From: Jeongeupia sp. USM3
GTDB lineage: Bacteria; Pseudomonadota; Gammaproteobacteria; Burkholderiales; Chitinibacteraceae
Length of the DNA: 64,000 bases
Direction: 5' to 3'
NCBI RefSeq assembly: GCF_001808185.1
Contig: NZ_CP017668.1
Location: forward strand, 3,472,001-3,536,000
The position numbers were made by a program, and so were the translations under genes. Under the pieces are notes generated by a model, which saw nothing but the letters and a program-made list of their open reading frames with translations, was not told the DNA's origin and did not search any database. Shown here piece after piece: positions 51,468-60,737 of this stretch. The stretch's first letter is position 1. Every line of letters starts with the position of its first letter.

Positions 51468-52484
51468 TTAAGTTTCGCGTTTGTATGATTTTTGTGCGCG
51501 CGTCGGGCCGGCGGCGAGCGATGTCCTGCCGTAGTGCTGGCGATAGGCATTCGGCGTCAGCCCGGTCAGCTGTCGGAACATCCGCCGCATTACCGCGTCG
51601 CTGCTGAAGCCCAGATCGTCGCTGATGCTGCTCGCCGGTTTCTGCGACGTCGTTAGCCGTTCGGCAAGCTGGTGCAGCTTGACCGCGCGGATGAAGTTTG
51701 CAGCGGTGTCGCCGGTCGCCGTGGCGACCTTGCGCGCCAGCGTCCGTTCCGACATCGCCAGCCGCCCGGCGAGCAGGGCAACCGACAGCGTGTTCGCCGG
51801 CAGGCGGCGCACCCAGTGGCGCAGCTTCTGCAGCAGCGCGTCGCGCTGCGACAGGACGTCGACGCGGGCGAAGACCGGGTGGCGCCGCTCCGGCTGCGGC
51901 AACACCATCAGCCGCGTCAGCGTGGCATAGGCGTCGGCCCCCAGCCTGTGTTCGATCACCTGTTCGGCAATCGCCAGATAGCCGTGCACGCCCGAGGCGG
52001 TGATGCGGGCATCGTCGCTGACCAGCGGCAGCGCCAGCTGCCAGTCGACTTTGGGGTAGTGCTGCTCGAACCACGGCAGCATCCACCAGGTTCCGGTGGC
52101 CTGCCTGCCGTCGAGGCGCCCGGCCGCCGCAACGAAGGCGACGCCGTCGCAGTAGCTCCACAGCTGCAGCGTGGCGGGGCGTGCGGCCAGTGCGGCGACC
52201 AGCGCACCATGCTGCGCCATCGTGGCGTCGATCTGTTCGAGCGAGGTCGCCCAGAAGCCGGGCAGCAGCAGTGCGTCGATTTGCGCGTCGGCGAGGCGCT
52301 GTTCGGCGTCGAGCACGAGGCCGTGGGCGCAGCGGACCGGGCCGGCGTCCAGCCCGACCAGGCAGGTCGTCAGTTGTCCGCCCAGCAGGCTGGCCGCGTG
52401 AATCAGATCGGCGAAGGCCAGCAGGCCGGCCGGCATGCAGCCCGGGTAGACGAGCAGACCGATTCGCAGCGGAGATGGGGGCAT
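51468..52484 (-). CDS. GlxA-family AraC-type transcriptional regulator
   Basis: 338-residue regulator: an N-terminal DJ-1/PfpI amidotransferase-like domain (RIGLLVYPGCMPAG at ~7, and the elbow LWSYCDGVAF with Cys at ~114) and a C-terminal double helix-turn-helix AraC domain (LAMSERTLARK ~255, DLGFSSDAVMRRMFRQLTG ~300). Such proteins activate neighbouring catabolic genes in response to small ligands. It is divergent from the metallo-beta-lactamase gene with a 92-base gap, the likely target. ATG 52484 is chosen to match the family start; a longer frame upstream is possible. Confidence 0.88.
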   Translation of the reverse strand: MPPSPLRIGLLVYPGCMPAGLLAFADLIHAASLLGGQLTTCLVGLDAGPVRCAHGLVLDAEQRLADAQIDALLLPGFWATSLEQIDATMAQHGALVAALAARPATLQLWSYCDGVAFVAAAGRLDGRQATGTWWMLPWFEQHYPKVDWQLALPLVSDDARITASGVHGYLAIAEQVIEHRLGADAYATLTRLMVLPQPERRHPVFARVDVLSQRDALLQKLRHWVRRLPANTLSVALLAGRLAMSERTLARKVATATGDTAANFIRAVKLHQLAERLTTSQKPASSISDDLGFSSDAVMRRMFRQLTGLTPNAYRQHYGRTSLAAGPTRAQKSYKRET

Positions 52485-52576
52485 GGCCGGATTTGCTCGC
52501 TTCGTGTCCGATCCGGCCATGGTAGCGGCTTCGGCCGGCGGGCGACAATCGCTGACCGACAACCGAAGGAATCGCC

Positions 52577-53407
52577 ATGAACATCGTTCAATTGCGCAAC
52601 GCCACGCTGGTGATCGAAGCCGGCCCCCATCGCGTGCTGGTCGATCCGATGCTGGCGCGCCGGCATGCGCTGCCGTCGTTGCGCTGGCTCGACGGCCAGC
52701 ACCAGCGCAATCCCGTCGTCGAGCTGCCGCCGGAGACGGACGGCTGCCTGGAGGCAGTCACCCACTGCCTGATCACGCACTGCCGCAAGGGGCATTTCGA
52801 TCACCTCGACCGCGCCGGCGCGCGCTGGCTGCGCGAGCGCCAGATGCCGGTGATCTGCAGCCCGGACGATGCGGACTACCTGCGGAAACGGGGCCTGAAC
52901 GTGCAAGCGCTGCGGGCGCAGACCGGGGCGCAGCCGTTTCTCGGCGGGCAGATCCGCATGGTGCCTTGCCGCCACGGCCGTGGCGCGGTCGGCCGGCTGA
53001 TGATGCACGGCGTCGGCTACCTGATCGAATGGCCGGGCGAGCCCAGCCTCTATCTCGCCGGCGATACGATCCTGACCGACGAGGTGCGCGCACTGGTGAC
53101 GACCCGGCAGCCCGACGTCAGCGTCGTACCGGCCGGCGGTGCGCGCTTCGATCTGGGCGGCGAGATCATCATGGGCATCGCCGAAGTGACCGAGTTCAGC
53201 CGGCTGGCGCGCGGCATCGTGATCGCCAACCACCTCGAGGCGCTGAATCATTGCCCGGTGAAGCGGGACGACCTGGCCCATGCGCTGAGCTGCGCCGGCG
53301 TCAGCGACCGCGTGCGCATTCCGGCCGACGGCGAACGCATCGTCCTGCCCGGTGGCGCCCGGACCGACGCGCTGCATGCCCCGCGCGGGGCGGCGCTTGC
53401 GGCCTAG
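52577..53407 (+). CDS. metallo-beta-lactamase-fold hydrolase (UlaG-like)
   Basis: 276-residue cytoplasmic protein of the MBL superfamily: early strands TLVIEAGPHRVLVDPML, the metal-ligand motif as THCRKGHFDHLD (~63) in place of plain HxHxDH, AGDT (~161), and ANHLEA (~217) for the last ligand. Similar proteins are lactonases or of unknown substrate. AAGGA precedes ATG 52577. The divergent GlxA-type regulator probably controls it. Its stop overlaps the convergent pseudouridine-synthase gene by four bases. Confidence 0.8.
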   Translation: MNIVQLRNATLVIEAGPHRVLVDPMLARRHALPSLRWLDGQHQRNPVVELPPETDGCLEAVTHCLITHCRKGHFDHLDRAGARWLRERQMPVICSPDDADYLRKRGLNVQALRAQTGAQPFLGGQIRMVPCRHGRGAVGRLMMHGVGYLIEWPGEPSLYLAGDTILTDEVRALVTTRQPDVSVVPAGGARFDLGGEIIMGIAEVTEFSRLARGIVIANHLEALNHCPVKRDDLAHALSCAGVSDRVRIPADGERIVLPGGARTDALHAPRGAALAA

Positions 53408-54138
53408 AAGCGCTCGTTCTGTCCCAGAAAGCGCCACTGGCCTTCGGGCAGGTCCCTGAGGCCGATCCGGCCGATGCGCAGTCGCTTGATGCCGACGACG
53501 CGCAGGCCGACCGCCTCGCACAGCTCCTGGATCTGCTTCTTGTGCGATTCGCGCAGCACGAAGCGCAACTGGTGCTCGCTCTGCTGGCTGACCTTGGCGG
53601 CCTTCCAGGTGACGCCATCGATCGTGTAGGTGCGGTTGAGCAGCGAGACCATTTCTTCGGTGATCGTGCCGGCCACGCGGACCTGGTATTCCTTCTCGTA
53701 ATCGAGATCGTCGGCGAGCAGCGCCTTGGCGACGCGGCCGTCCTGCGTCAGCACCATCAGGCCCGAAGCGGCGAGGTCGAGCCAGCCGGCGGCGGCCAGA
53801 TGGCTGAAATGGCGCTTGAGCGGGTGGATGCCCGAACGGTCGTCGGCGAAGTGCGTCTCGGGCTTGATCAGCTGCCATGCCGGGCGGATGCCCGGTTCAC
53901 CGGGGCCGGCGAGAAAACCGGCCGGCTTGTTGAGCAGGATGGTCACGCGTTCGGCCTGCACTGCGGCGGCGCGGCGTTGCAGCTCGATCTTCTGGTGCGG
54001 AAACACGCGGCTGCCGAGCACGTCGACAACCTGGCCGTCGACGCGGACCCAGCCCTGTTCGATGAACTCGTCGGCTTCGCGGCGCGAGCACAGGCCGAGT
54101 TCGGTCATGCGTTTGGAAAGGCGGATGGCTTCGGACAT
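53404..54138 (-). CDS. rluF: rRNA pseudouridine synthase (RluF-like)
   Basis: 244-residue RsuA-family enzyme: an N-terminal S4 RNA-binding domain (RLSKRMTELGLCSRREADEF, ~6-25) and a pseudouridine synthase domain whose catalytic aspartate lies in GWLDLAASGLMVLTQDG (~105). In the family this motif is usually RLDxxxSGL, so Trp stands for Arg here. The C-terminus (KKQIQELCEAVGLRV... RIGRIGLRDLPEGQW) matches RluF/RluB types, which modify 23S rRNA. ATG 54138 is assigned by the S4 start. Confidence 0.8.
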   Translation of the reverse strand: MSEAIRLSKRMTELGLCSRREADEFIEQGWVRVDGQVVDVLGSRVFPHQKIELQRRAAAVQAERVTILLNKPAGFLAGPGEPGIRPAWQLIKPETHFADDRSGIHPLKRHFSHLAAAGWLDLAASGLMVLTQDGRVAKALLADDLDYEKEYQVRVAGTITEEMVSLLNRTYTIDGVTWKAAKVSQQSEHQLRFVLRESHKKQIQELCEAVGLRVVGIKRLRIGRIGLRDLPEGQWRFLGQNERF

Positions 54139-54431
54139 GGGGGGGGCAGGAAATGGATAACCGGCCATTGTACGCGCCCGCGCCGCAAGCGGCGCAGTCC
54201 TCGGCCGGGCGGGCATGCATTCCGGCCGCGCATGCAAGGCGTGCCAAAAAGTCATTTGAATGGCAGGTGCCGAATCACCACAATTCGTCCGCTAATCCAG
54301 TCAGGACAAACGCCGCAAAAAGGCGACGCCGGCTGATTGACGGCCGGCAGCCAATTCAGCCAATTGTTTTCCGGATTTGCCGGTCTGAAATACACGAGTG
54401 CTTTTACTGACTTGCGCCAAAAGCGGGAGAA
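54139..54431. other. AT-rich leader of the 54.4-58.8 kb operon
   Basis: No gene. It contains CAATT-cagcc-AATTG (54352-54366) and two GCCGGC boxes (54328-54333, 54343-54348) nine bases apart, and it is clearly richer in A+T than the flanking genes. A promoter for the downstream operon should lie here; the candidate TTGTTT/AAATAC pair is weak. Confidence 0.35.
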
Positions 54432-55646
54432 ATGATGAAACGCCGGATGTATCTATTGAGTCCTTCGGTTCAATTGGGTTTGACCATCGGTGCGCTGATG
54501 TATGCCAGTTACGGCTTTGCGCACCACGCCTTCGACAATGCGGCCCTGATTGCCTTGTGCACCTTTGTCGGATTCTTCATTCCGTATTACTCGAAAATCA
54601 GCAACAGGCTCGAAGAGCTGATCAATTTGCGGACCGCCTGCGTCAGCCTGGGGCGCATGGGGCGGTTCGTGCCGCAACTGGCCTTCAATATCGGCATTTT
54701 TCTGGTGCTGATCGAGGGCGGCGTTTTCCGGCCCGGCAATATCGATACGCTGGGTGGCATTCTGGGCGTGGCGCTGATCACGACCTGCGCATCGCAGGGA
54801 ATGCAATACGTTGCGCTGGCGCTCGCCAATCGCGAAATCGGCGATCGCAACCGCAACGTGCTGATTGCGCTGTCGATCAATATCGTCATCACCGCGCTGG
54901 CGACCCTGGGCCTGGCCTGGTCCAAGGCGGCCTTCCTGACGCTGGGGCTGGTATTCGGCGCGCTGTTCTTTGTCATCGGTCTGGCGTCCGACCTGCGTGC
55001 GCGCTTCTTCCGCCGCGGTGGCGTCGGCGTTTTTTTCGGCACCTTCAACCCGATCCATACAACGCATCTGGCGCTGATCCGCGATGCGATTGCGCAGCGC
55101 GGGCTGGAGAAGGTCTACATCCACAGTACGACGATACCGAAACTGCACGCGCAGGCATTGCAGCGCGGCGAAATCAGGATTGCCCGTTACGAGCGGGGCA
55201 TGCGCATCTACGAGAAAACCGGGCGCGCCGACGTGCATGTCAATTATTTTCCGACCGGATTCCGCTTTTACGAATACGACACCCGGCTGGCGATGATGCG
55301 CAGCGCGATTGCCGAGGCGGGCCTGAGCGACAAGGTCGAGGTGCTGTCCTTGCCCGATGAGTATGCGCGCGGCGGGTTCTATGCCGTCCTCAACTATGTC
55401 AGGAAGGTCTACCGGGGCCAGCCGGTTCACGGTATTCACGGCAGCGATCTCGGCGGCATGTGGGTGCGCAGCATTTACGACGAATCGGGCTGGATTTACC
55501 CGTACCCGGTCGTGCGGCGCGACAAGGTATCGGCAACTGCGATCCGCAATGGCGCAACCGGACTGACGACGCCAACGGTGCAGGCGATGATCGAATCGCT
55601 GCGCCACGCACGCGAGTCGGAGCTCCCCCTTGGCAACCAGGCATAG
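54432..55646 (+). CDS. membrane protein fused to NadD/NMNAT-like nucleotidyltransferase
   Basis: 404-residue two-part protein. Residues ~1-190 hold about five membrane helices with no family I recognise. Residues ~195-390 form a nucleotidylyltransferase of the NadD/TagD alpha/beta phosphodiesterase superfamily: FFGTFNPIHTTHLALI (the HxGH-type loop, with H-x-x-H) and KVSATAIRNG (the ISSTxIR-type motif). The domain should adenylylate or cytidylylate a phosphate substrate at the cytoplasmic face. Fusion to a membrane domain is unusual for NadD. GGGAGA precedes the doubled ATG (54432/54435). First gene of the operon. Confidence 0.7.
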   Translation: MMKRRMYLLSPSVQLGLTIGALMYASYGFAHHAFDNAALIALCTFVGFFIPYYSKISNRLEELINLRTACVSLGRMGRFVPQLAFNIGIFLVLIEGGVFRPGNIDTLGGILGVALITTCASQGMQYVALALANREIGDRNRNVLIALSINIVITALATLGLAWSKAAFLTLGLVFGALFFVIGLASDLRARFFRRGGVGVFFGTFNPIHTTHLALIRDAIAQRGLEKVYIHSTTIPKLHAQALQRGEIRIARYERGMRIYEKTGRADVHVNYFPTGFRFYEYDTRLAMMRSAIAEAGLSDKVEVLSLPDEYARGGFYAVLNYVRKVYRGQPVHGIHGSDLGGMWVRSIYDESGWIYPYPVVRRDKVSATAIRNGATGLTTPTVQAMIESLRHARESELPLGNQA

Positions 55647-55653
55647 GCGCGAC

Positions 55654-56277
55654 ATGACCATCCACCAATTGCACCGCAATACCGCGCCGGCGATCGGCGA
55701 CCTGACGATCAAGATCGTCGAAGGCGAGGATGAGCGCTTCAAGGCCATGCTCGTGCGCGCCATTGTCTACATGCATGAGCAGCTTTGCCCGTACAGCGAG
55801 GAATTCGATCTCAACGATCACACCGCGACGCAAATCGTCGGACTGACCGATGCGGGCGAGCCGGTATTGACTGCGCGGATCCGTTATTTCAACGGTTTCG
55901 CCAAGATAGAACGGCTGGCGATCCGCGAGGAATTCCGCGGTCTTGGTTATGCACACCGCCTGCTGGCCTTCGTGCTCGATGTATGCCGGCGCAAGGGCTT
56001 CTCACGCTTCTATCTGCATGCGCAGGCGCGGTTGCAGCGCTTTTACGAAGGCTATGGCTTTCGTGCGGTCGGCAATGATTTTGCCTTTTCGGATCATGAC
56101 TATGTGGAAATGGAAATGTCGGACAGCGAGCACACCGCCCAGCCCTGGCTGCATATCGGCAGCAAGCCGACGGTATTGAACCGGCCGGAAAGCGATCTGC
56201 ATCAGCCCGGCCCGCAGGAGCGCGGCCTTTTCCGCAGTGCCAAGCGGATCACGGCCGCGGAAAGGGGGCAGCGATGA
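55654..56277 (+). CDS. GNAT-family N-acetyltransferase
   Basis: 207-residue soluble acetyltransferase. The acetyl-CoA loop is EFRGLGYAHRLL (~93, pattern Q/RxxGxA); ARLQRFYEGYGFRAVGNDF (~122-140) is the usual fourth motif. It could acylate the amino group of a metabolite handled by the operon; the substrate is unknown. It starts 7 bases after the membrane/nucleotidyltransferase gene and overlaps the M20 peptidase start (ATGA). The base composition of this gene and the one before is lower in GC than the rest. Confidence 0.82.
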   Translation: MTIHQLHRNTAPAIGDLTIKIVEGEDERFKAMLVRAIVYMHEQLCPYSEEFDLNDHTATQIVGLTDAGEPVLTARIRYFNGFAKIERLAIREEFRGLGYAHRLLAFVLDVCRRKGFSRFYLHAQARLQRFYEGYGFRAVGNDFAFSDHDYVEMEMSDSEHTAQPWLHIGSKPTVLNRPESDLHQPGPQERGLFRSAKRITAAERGQR

Positions 56278-57470
56278 AACACGGACTGACCGGACTGCTC
56301 CTGGCTGCCGCGTTCAGCGGCGGAGCCTGGGCTGCCGCGATCGAGCCGGCGTATGTCCAATTGCTCAAGCAGATCGTCGAGGTGAATACCGAGACGCGCA
56401 ATACCGCCGGACTGGCGCAGGCGCGCGAATTGCTGATTCCGCAATTTGCCGCACTGGGCATGACGCCCACTCGGCATGCGCTGGCCGAGCAAGGCCGCGA
56501 GGTATTGAGCTTCGATACGCCGGACAAGGCGCCCAAGGTCATGCTCGTCGGGCATCTGGATACGGTATTCGCCAAGGACAGCCGCTTCCAGCAATTCGCC
56601 GATCTGGGCGACCGGTTCGCCGGCCCCGGCATCATCGACATGAAGGGCGGCCTGGTGCTGATGCTGAATGTGCTGGCGCAGCTCAAGCAGGCCGGCCGGC
56701 TTGAGCACGTCCGCGTGGTCATCAACGACGACGAGGAGATCGGCTCGCCGTATTCGAAGAAGACCCTGCGCAGCCTGGCGGCCGGCATTCCCTACGGGCT
56801 GGTGTTCGAGCCGGGGCTCGAGGACGGCGCGGTGGTGCGCAGCCAGTCGGGCGTGCGCTGGATCAGGCTGACGTCGACCGGCAAGGCGGCCCACGCCGGG
56901 CTGGAGCCGGAGAACGGTCTGGACGCCTGCCTCGACTTGGCGAAAAAGGTCGCCAGGATCACCGCGCTGGCGCGGCCGCAGCAGGGGCTGACGATCAACC
57001 CGGGGGTGATCGAGGGCGGTACCAAGCCGAATGTCGTCTGCGACAAGGCCAGCGTGACCTTCGACGTCCGCTTCCGGGAAACGGCCGACTGGCAGCGGCT
57101 TTCGGCGGCCATCGACGACATCGCCCGGCAGAGCGACGTCTACAACGACCGGCTGAAACGCGGCGTGCGCAGCGAGGTGAAGCAGATTGCCGAGATGCCG
57201 CTGTTGCCCGCCGAGCAGACGTCGGTACTTGCGGCCCGATTCGAAGCGGTCGCCCACCAGCTGGGGCAGCCCTTCCATGCCCGCGCGGTCGGTTACGGCA
57301 GCGACGGCAACAACCTGTCCGACACCGGCATGCAGTTGCTCGTCGGCGTCGGCCCCTACGGCGGCGGCATGCATACCGACAGCGAGCACCTGCTGCTCAG
57401 TGCCTACCGCGACCGCCTGACCCTCCTGACCCGCTTGCTTTCCCAACTCACCCACGGAGAAACGCCATGA
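56274..57470 (+). CDS. exported M20-family metallopeptidase (glutamate carboxypeptidase-like)
   Basis: 398-residue zinc peptidase with a signal peptide (MKHGLTGLLLAAAFSGGAWA, cleavage ~21). M20 metal ligands are GHLDTVF (~85), GPGIIDMKGG (~121), NDDEEIGS (~150) and FEPG (~178); the C-terminal His is in GMHTDSEH (~372). It resembles CPG2-type carboxypeptidases that remove C-terminal glutamate or hydrolyse N-acyl amino acids, here in the periplasm. It is coupled on both sides by four-base overlaps. The target could be the product of the GNAT step; that is speculation. Confidence 0.85.
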   Translation: MKHGLTGLLLAAAFSGGAWAAAIEPAYVQLLKQIVEVNTETRNTAGLAQARELLIPQFAALGMTPTRHALAEQGREVLSFDTPDKAPKVMLVGHLDTVFAKDSRFQQFADLGDRFAGPGIIDMKGGLVLMLNVLAQLKQAGRLEHVRVVINDDEEIGSPYSKKTLRSLAAGIPYGLVFEPGLEDGAVVRSQSGVRWIRLTSTGKAAHAGLEPENGLDACLDLAKKVARITALARPQQGLTINPGVIEGGTKPNVVCDKASVTFDVRFRETADWQRLSAAIDDIARQSDVYNDRLKRGVRSEVKQIAEMPLLPAEQTSVLAARFEAVAHQLGQPFHARAVGYGSDGNNLSDTGMQLLVGVGPYGGGMHTDSEHLLLSAYRDRLTLLTRLLSQLTHGETP

Positions 57471-58009
57471 AGGCTCTTGTTTTGATCGACATCCAGCGTG
57501 AATACATCGCCATGGGACGCAAGTTCCAGATCAGGACGATCGGCACGTCGCTGAACAACGCCTACGACATGTTGTCGTTCGCGCGCCGCGAAGGCTGGCC
57601 CATCGTCCATGTCCAGCACCTGCAGGACGGCGAGCTGTTCAACCGCCACGCCGACACCTCGGATTTCATCGACGGCTTCGTGCCCGAGGCCGGCGAGGCA
57701 CATGCGGTCAAGAACAACTATTCGGCGTTCTCGGCGCCGGAGTTCGAGGCGTTCGCAGCCGCCCATGCGGACCACGAGTTCGTCGTCATCGGTTACGGCA
57801 CCACGATGTGCTGCCTGTCGACCATCGTTGACGGCTATCACCGCGGCTACCGCTTCGCCCTGGTCGACGACGCGTGCGCCGCCCGTGCATCGGGCCAGTT
57901 GTCGGAAGCATCGATGCACGAGCACGCGGTCGCCATCCTCGAACCGTTTGCCCGGCTGACGAGCACGGCGGTCGAGACGATGCCGGACCAGCAGCACCTC
58001 GCCGCCTAA
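57467..58009 (+). CDS. isochorismatase-family cysteine hydrolase
   Basis: 180-residue enzyme with the catalytic triad of the family: Asp in VLIDIQREY (~8), Lys in AVKNNYSAF (~83) and Cys in GTTMCCLSTI (~108, preceding Gly-Thr-Thr). Relatives are nicotinamidases, ureidoacrylate amidases and carbamoyl hydrolases that release ammonia from small amides. There is no signal peptide. It overlaps the peptidase stop (ATGA) and is followed immediately by the DUF6671 gene, whose start may overlap TAA (TAATG). Confidence 0.87.
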   Translation: MKALVLIDIQREYIAMGRKFQIRTIGTSLNNAYDMLSFARREGWPIVHVQHLQDGELFNRHADTSDFIDGFVPEAGEAHAVKNNYSAFSAPEFEAFAAAHADHEFVVIGYGTTMCCLSTIVDGYHRGYRFALVDDACAARASGQLSEASMHEHAVAILEPFARLTSTAVETMPDQQHLAA

Positions 58010-58035
58010 TGCCACAACGCTTCAACGGAACCACC

Positions 58036-58818
58036 ATGACGACCACTCACCCGCAGCATCCGCTCGGCCCCCTGGGCGGAGACGGCATTTCGTCCCTGTC
58101 GCTGACGCACCTTGCAGGCCCGGTCGACGCGCCGCAGATCCTGATCGCGACGATGCACGGTAAGGAGGCGGTCCTTGCCGTCCCGCTGGCCTCGCTCGGT
58201 TTTCAGGTCCTGCTGCCGGACGATTACGACACCGACACGCTCGGCACCTTTTCCGGCGATGTGCGTCGCCCGGGGACCGCGTTCGAAGCGGCACTCGAGA
58301 AGGCGCGGCGCGCCTGCCGGGCGACCGGGGTGCCGCGCGCGGTGGCGAGCGAAGGTGCCTACCGGCCGTGCCAGACGCTGTTTCCCGGCGCACGCAATGC
58401 CGAGCTGCTCGCCTTTGTCGACCTCGAGAGCGGGGTGGAGTTCGTCGAATACCTGACCGACGTGCCGACCCGCTTCGTCAAGGGGCGGGTGCCGGCGGAC
58501 ATCACCTCGCCCGAGGCCGGGGTATTGCTGGCCGAAATGGGCTGGCCGGCGATCCGCGCGCTGGTCGTGCCGAACGATCCGGGCGTGGGCGTGGTGTTGC
58601 CGGAGCAGGTGTTCAAGGGCATCGGCGACCGGGAGGCGCTTGCACACGCGTTCCGGATCTGCGCGGCGCACTCGGCCGACGGCCTGGTGCACCTCGAAAC
58701 CGATCTGCGCGCACACATGAATCCGACGCGGATGGCGTCGGTGGCGCTGGTGTGCGGCCGTCTGGTCGAGCGCCTGCGCCAGGAGGGCTACTGCAAGGCG
58801 CCGGCGGTCGCGGCATGA
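58036..58818 (+). CDS. DUF6671-like protein
   Basis: 260-residue soluble protein resembling DUF6671: ATMHGKEAVLAVPLASLGFQ (~38), DTDTLGTFSGDVRRPGTAFE (~65), RAVASEGAYRPCQTLFPG (~102). The function of the family is unknown. ATG 58036 has GGAA six bases upstream; ATG 58009 would start inside the previous stop codon and add nine residues. It is the last gene of the operon; the LysR gene on the other strand lies 33 bases beyond its end. Confidence 0.7.
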   Translation: MTTTHPQHPLGPLGGDGISSLSLTHLAGPVDAPQILIATMHGKEAVLAVPLASLGFQVLLPDDYDTDTLGTFSGDVRRPGTAFEAALEKARRACRATGVPRAVASEGAYRPCQTLFPGARNAELLAFVDLESGVEFVEYLTDVPTRFVKGRVPADITSPEAGVLLAEMGWPAIRALVVPNDPGVGVVLPEQVFKGIGDREALAHAFRICAAHSADGLVHLETDLRAHMNPTRMASVALVCGRLVERLRQEGYCKAPAVAA

Positions 58819-58851
58819 CGCGGTCAGTGCCCGACGGCAGCGACCGGGCCG

Positions 58852-59775
58852 CTATGCGGTCCCGCTGGCGCCGGACGGTGACATGGCGCTCTGCACCCAG
58901 CCGACAAAGGCGGCAACCGTCGCGTCCCGGCGGGGGCCGTGGCAGAGGTAGAACGACCGCGGGCTGATCACGCGCTCGGCCAGCGGCGCGACCAGCACGC
59001 CTTCATCGAGCAGGTGGTCGACCAGCGGCGAGCAGCCGAGCGCAACGCCGTGGCCGCGCACGGCGGCCTGGATCATCTGGTCGAGCTGGCTGAAACGGAA
59101 GCCGATGTCGCCGACCTGCAGGTCGGCGCCGATGTCGCTGAACCAGCTCGACCACAGCAGCCAGGGCCAGGCGTTGTCCGGATCGGCCAGATGCAGCAGC
59201 GTGTGGTGGCGCAGGTCGGCCACGCTGCCGAGCTTGCGGCCGTTGCGGCGCAGCAGCGCCGGGCTGCACACCGGGAACACCGCTTCGCCGGACAGGAGGA
59301 TGCTGCTGCCGGCCGGGGCCTGTTCCGGCGCGCAGTAGCGGATGGAGAGATCGATCCGGCCTTGCGTCAGGTCGACGAGGCGGGGGTCCGCCTCGATGTG
59401 CAGTGCCATTTCCGGGTACTGCGCGCGCAGCCGTGCCAGCCGGGGTACCAGCCACAGCGCCGAAAACGCCGTCGTGGTCGAGATGGTGAGTTCCTGGTTC
59501 TGCGGCCGGGTCCGGAGGCTTTCGACGGTGTCCGACAGTTGGGCCAGCGTGCCGCTCACCACCTCGAACAGCAGCTGTCCTTGCTCGGTCAGCGCCAGCG
59601 TGCGCGGGCGGCGCTCGAACAGCGCCAGACCGAGGTGTTCTTCCAGCTTGCGGATCTGGCGGCTGACGGCGGACTGGGTCAGGAAAATCTCTTCGCCGGC
59701 CTTGGAGAAACTCAACTGCCTTGCGGCGGCCTCGAAGCCGATCAGTAAGTCCAGCGGAGGGAGGGGGCGGGCCAT
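58852..59775 (-). CDS. LysR-type transcriptional regulator (GcvA-like)
   Basis: 307-residue regulator with an N-terminal helix-turn-helix (LSFSKAGEEIFLTQSAVSRQ, ~22-41) and a C-terminal effector domain. The absence of a strong hydrophobic leader and the PLPPLDLLIGFEAAARQ start resemble the GcvA subgroup. AGAGGA precedes ATG 59775. It is convergent with, not divergent from, the DUF6671 operon, so it need not regulate it. Confidence 0.9.
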   Translation of the reverse strand: MARPLPPLDLLIGFEAAARQLSFSKAGEEIFLTQSAVSRQIRKLEEHLGLALFERRPRTLALTEQGQLLFEVVSGTLAQLSDTVESLRTRPQNQELTISTTTAFSALWLVPRLARLRAQYPEMALHIEADPRLVDLTQGRIDLSIRYCAPEQAPAGSSILLSGEAVFPVCSPALLRRNGRKLGSVADLRHHTLLHLADPDNAWPWLLWSSWFSDIGADLQVGDIGFRFSQLDQMIQAAVRGHGVALGCSPLVDHLLDEGVLVAPLAERVISPRSFYLCHGPRRDATVAAFVGWVQSAMSPSGASGTA

Positions 59776-59971
59776 GCGACGTCGTTCCTCTCGCGCCGGC
59801 AGGCGGCGCGGTGGCAATGTCGGGAAACTCTACCACGTCTGCAATATTGGCGAAATTTATGTGAAGGGTGGGGTGGCCGGCCGCGAGCCGGGACCGGCAC
59901 CCGTACAGGCCGCCGGATGGTCTGGCGCCATCGGGCCGGATGGAGACCTGCGTACCGAAACGGGGAGGGGA

Positions 59972-59994
59972 AACGCCCGGACCAGCCGGGCGTT
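59972..59994 (-). terminator. hairpin after livF
   Basis: Perfect 9-bp stem AACGCCCGG / CCGGGCGTT with a 5-base loop, placed 12 bases past the livF stop. Read on the minus strand it ends with only three T, so it is a weak intrinsic terminator. Confidence 0.6.
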
Positions 59995-60005
59995 GGATGC
60001 GGCGA

Positions 60006-60733
<728 letters not shown>

Positions 60734-60737
<4 letters not shown>

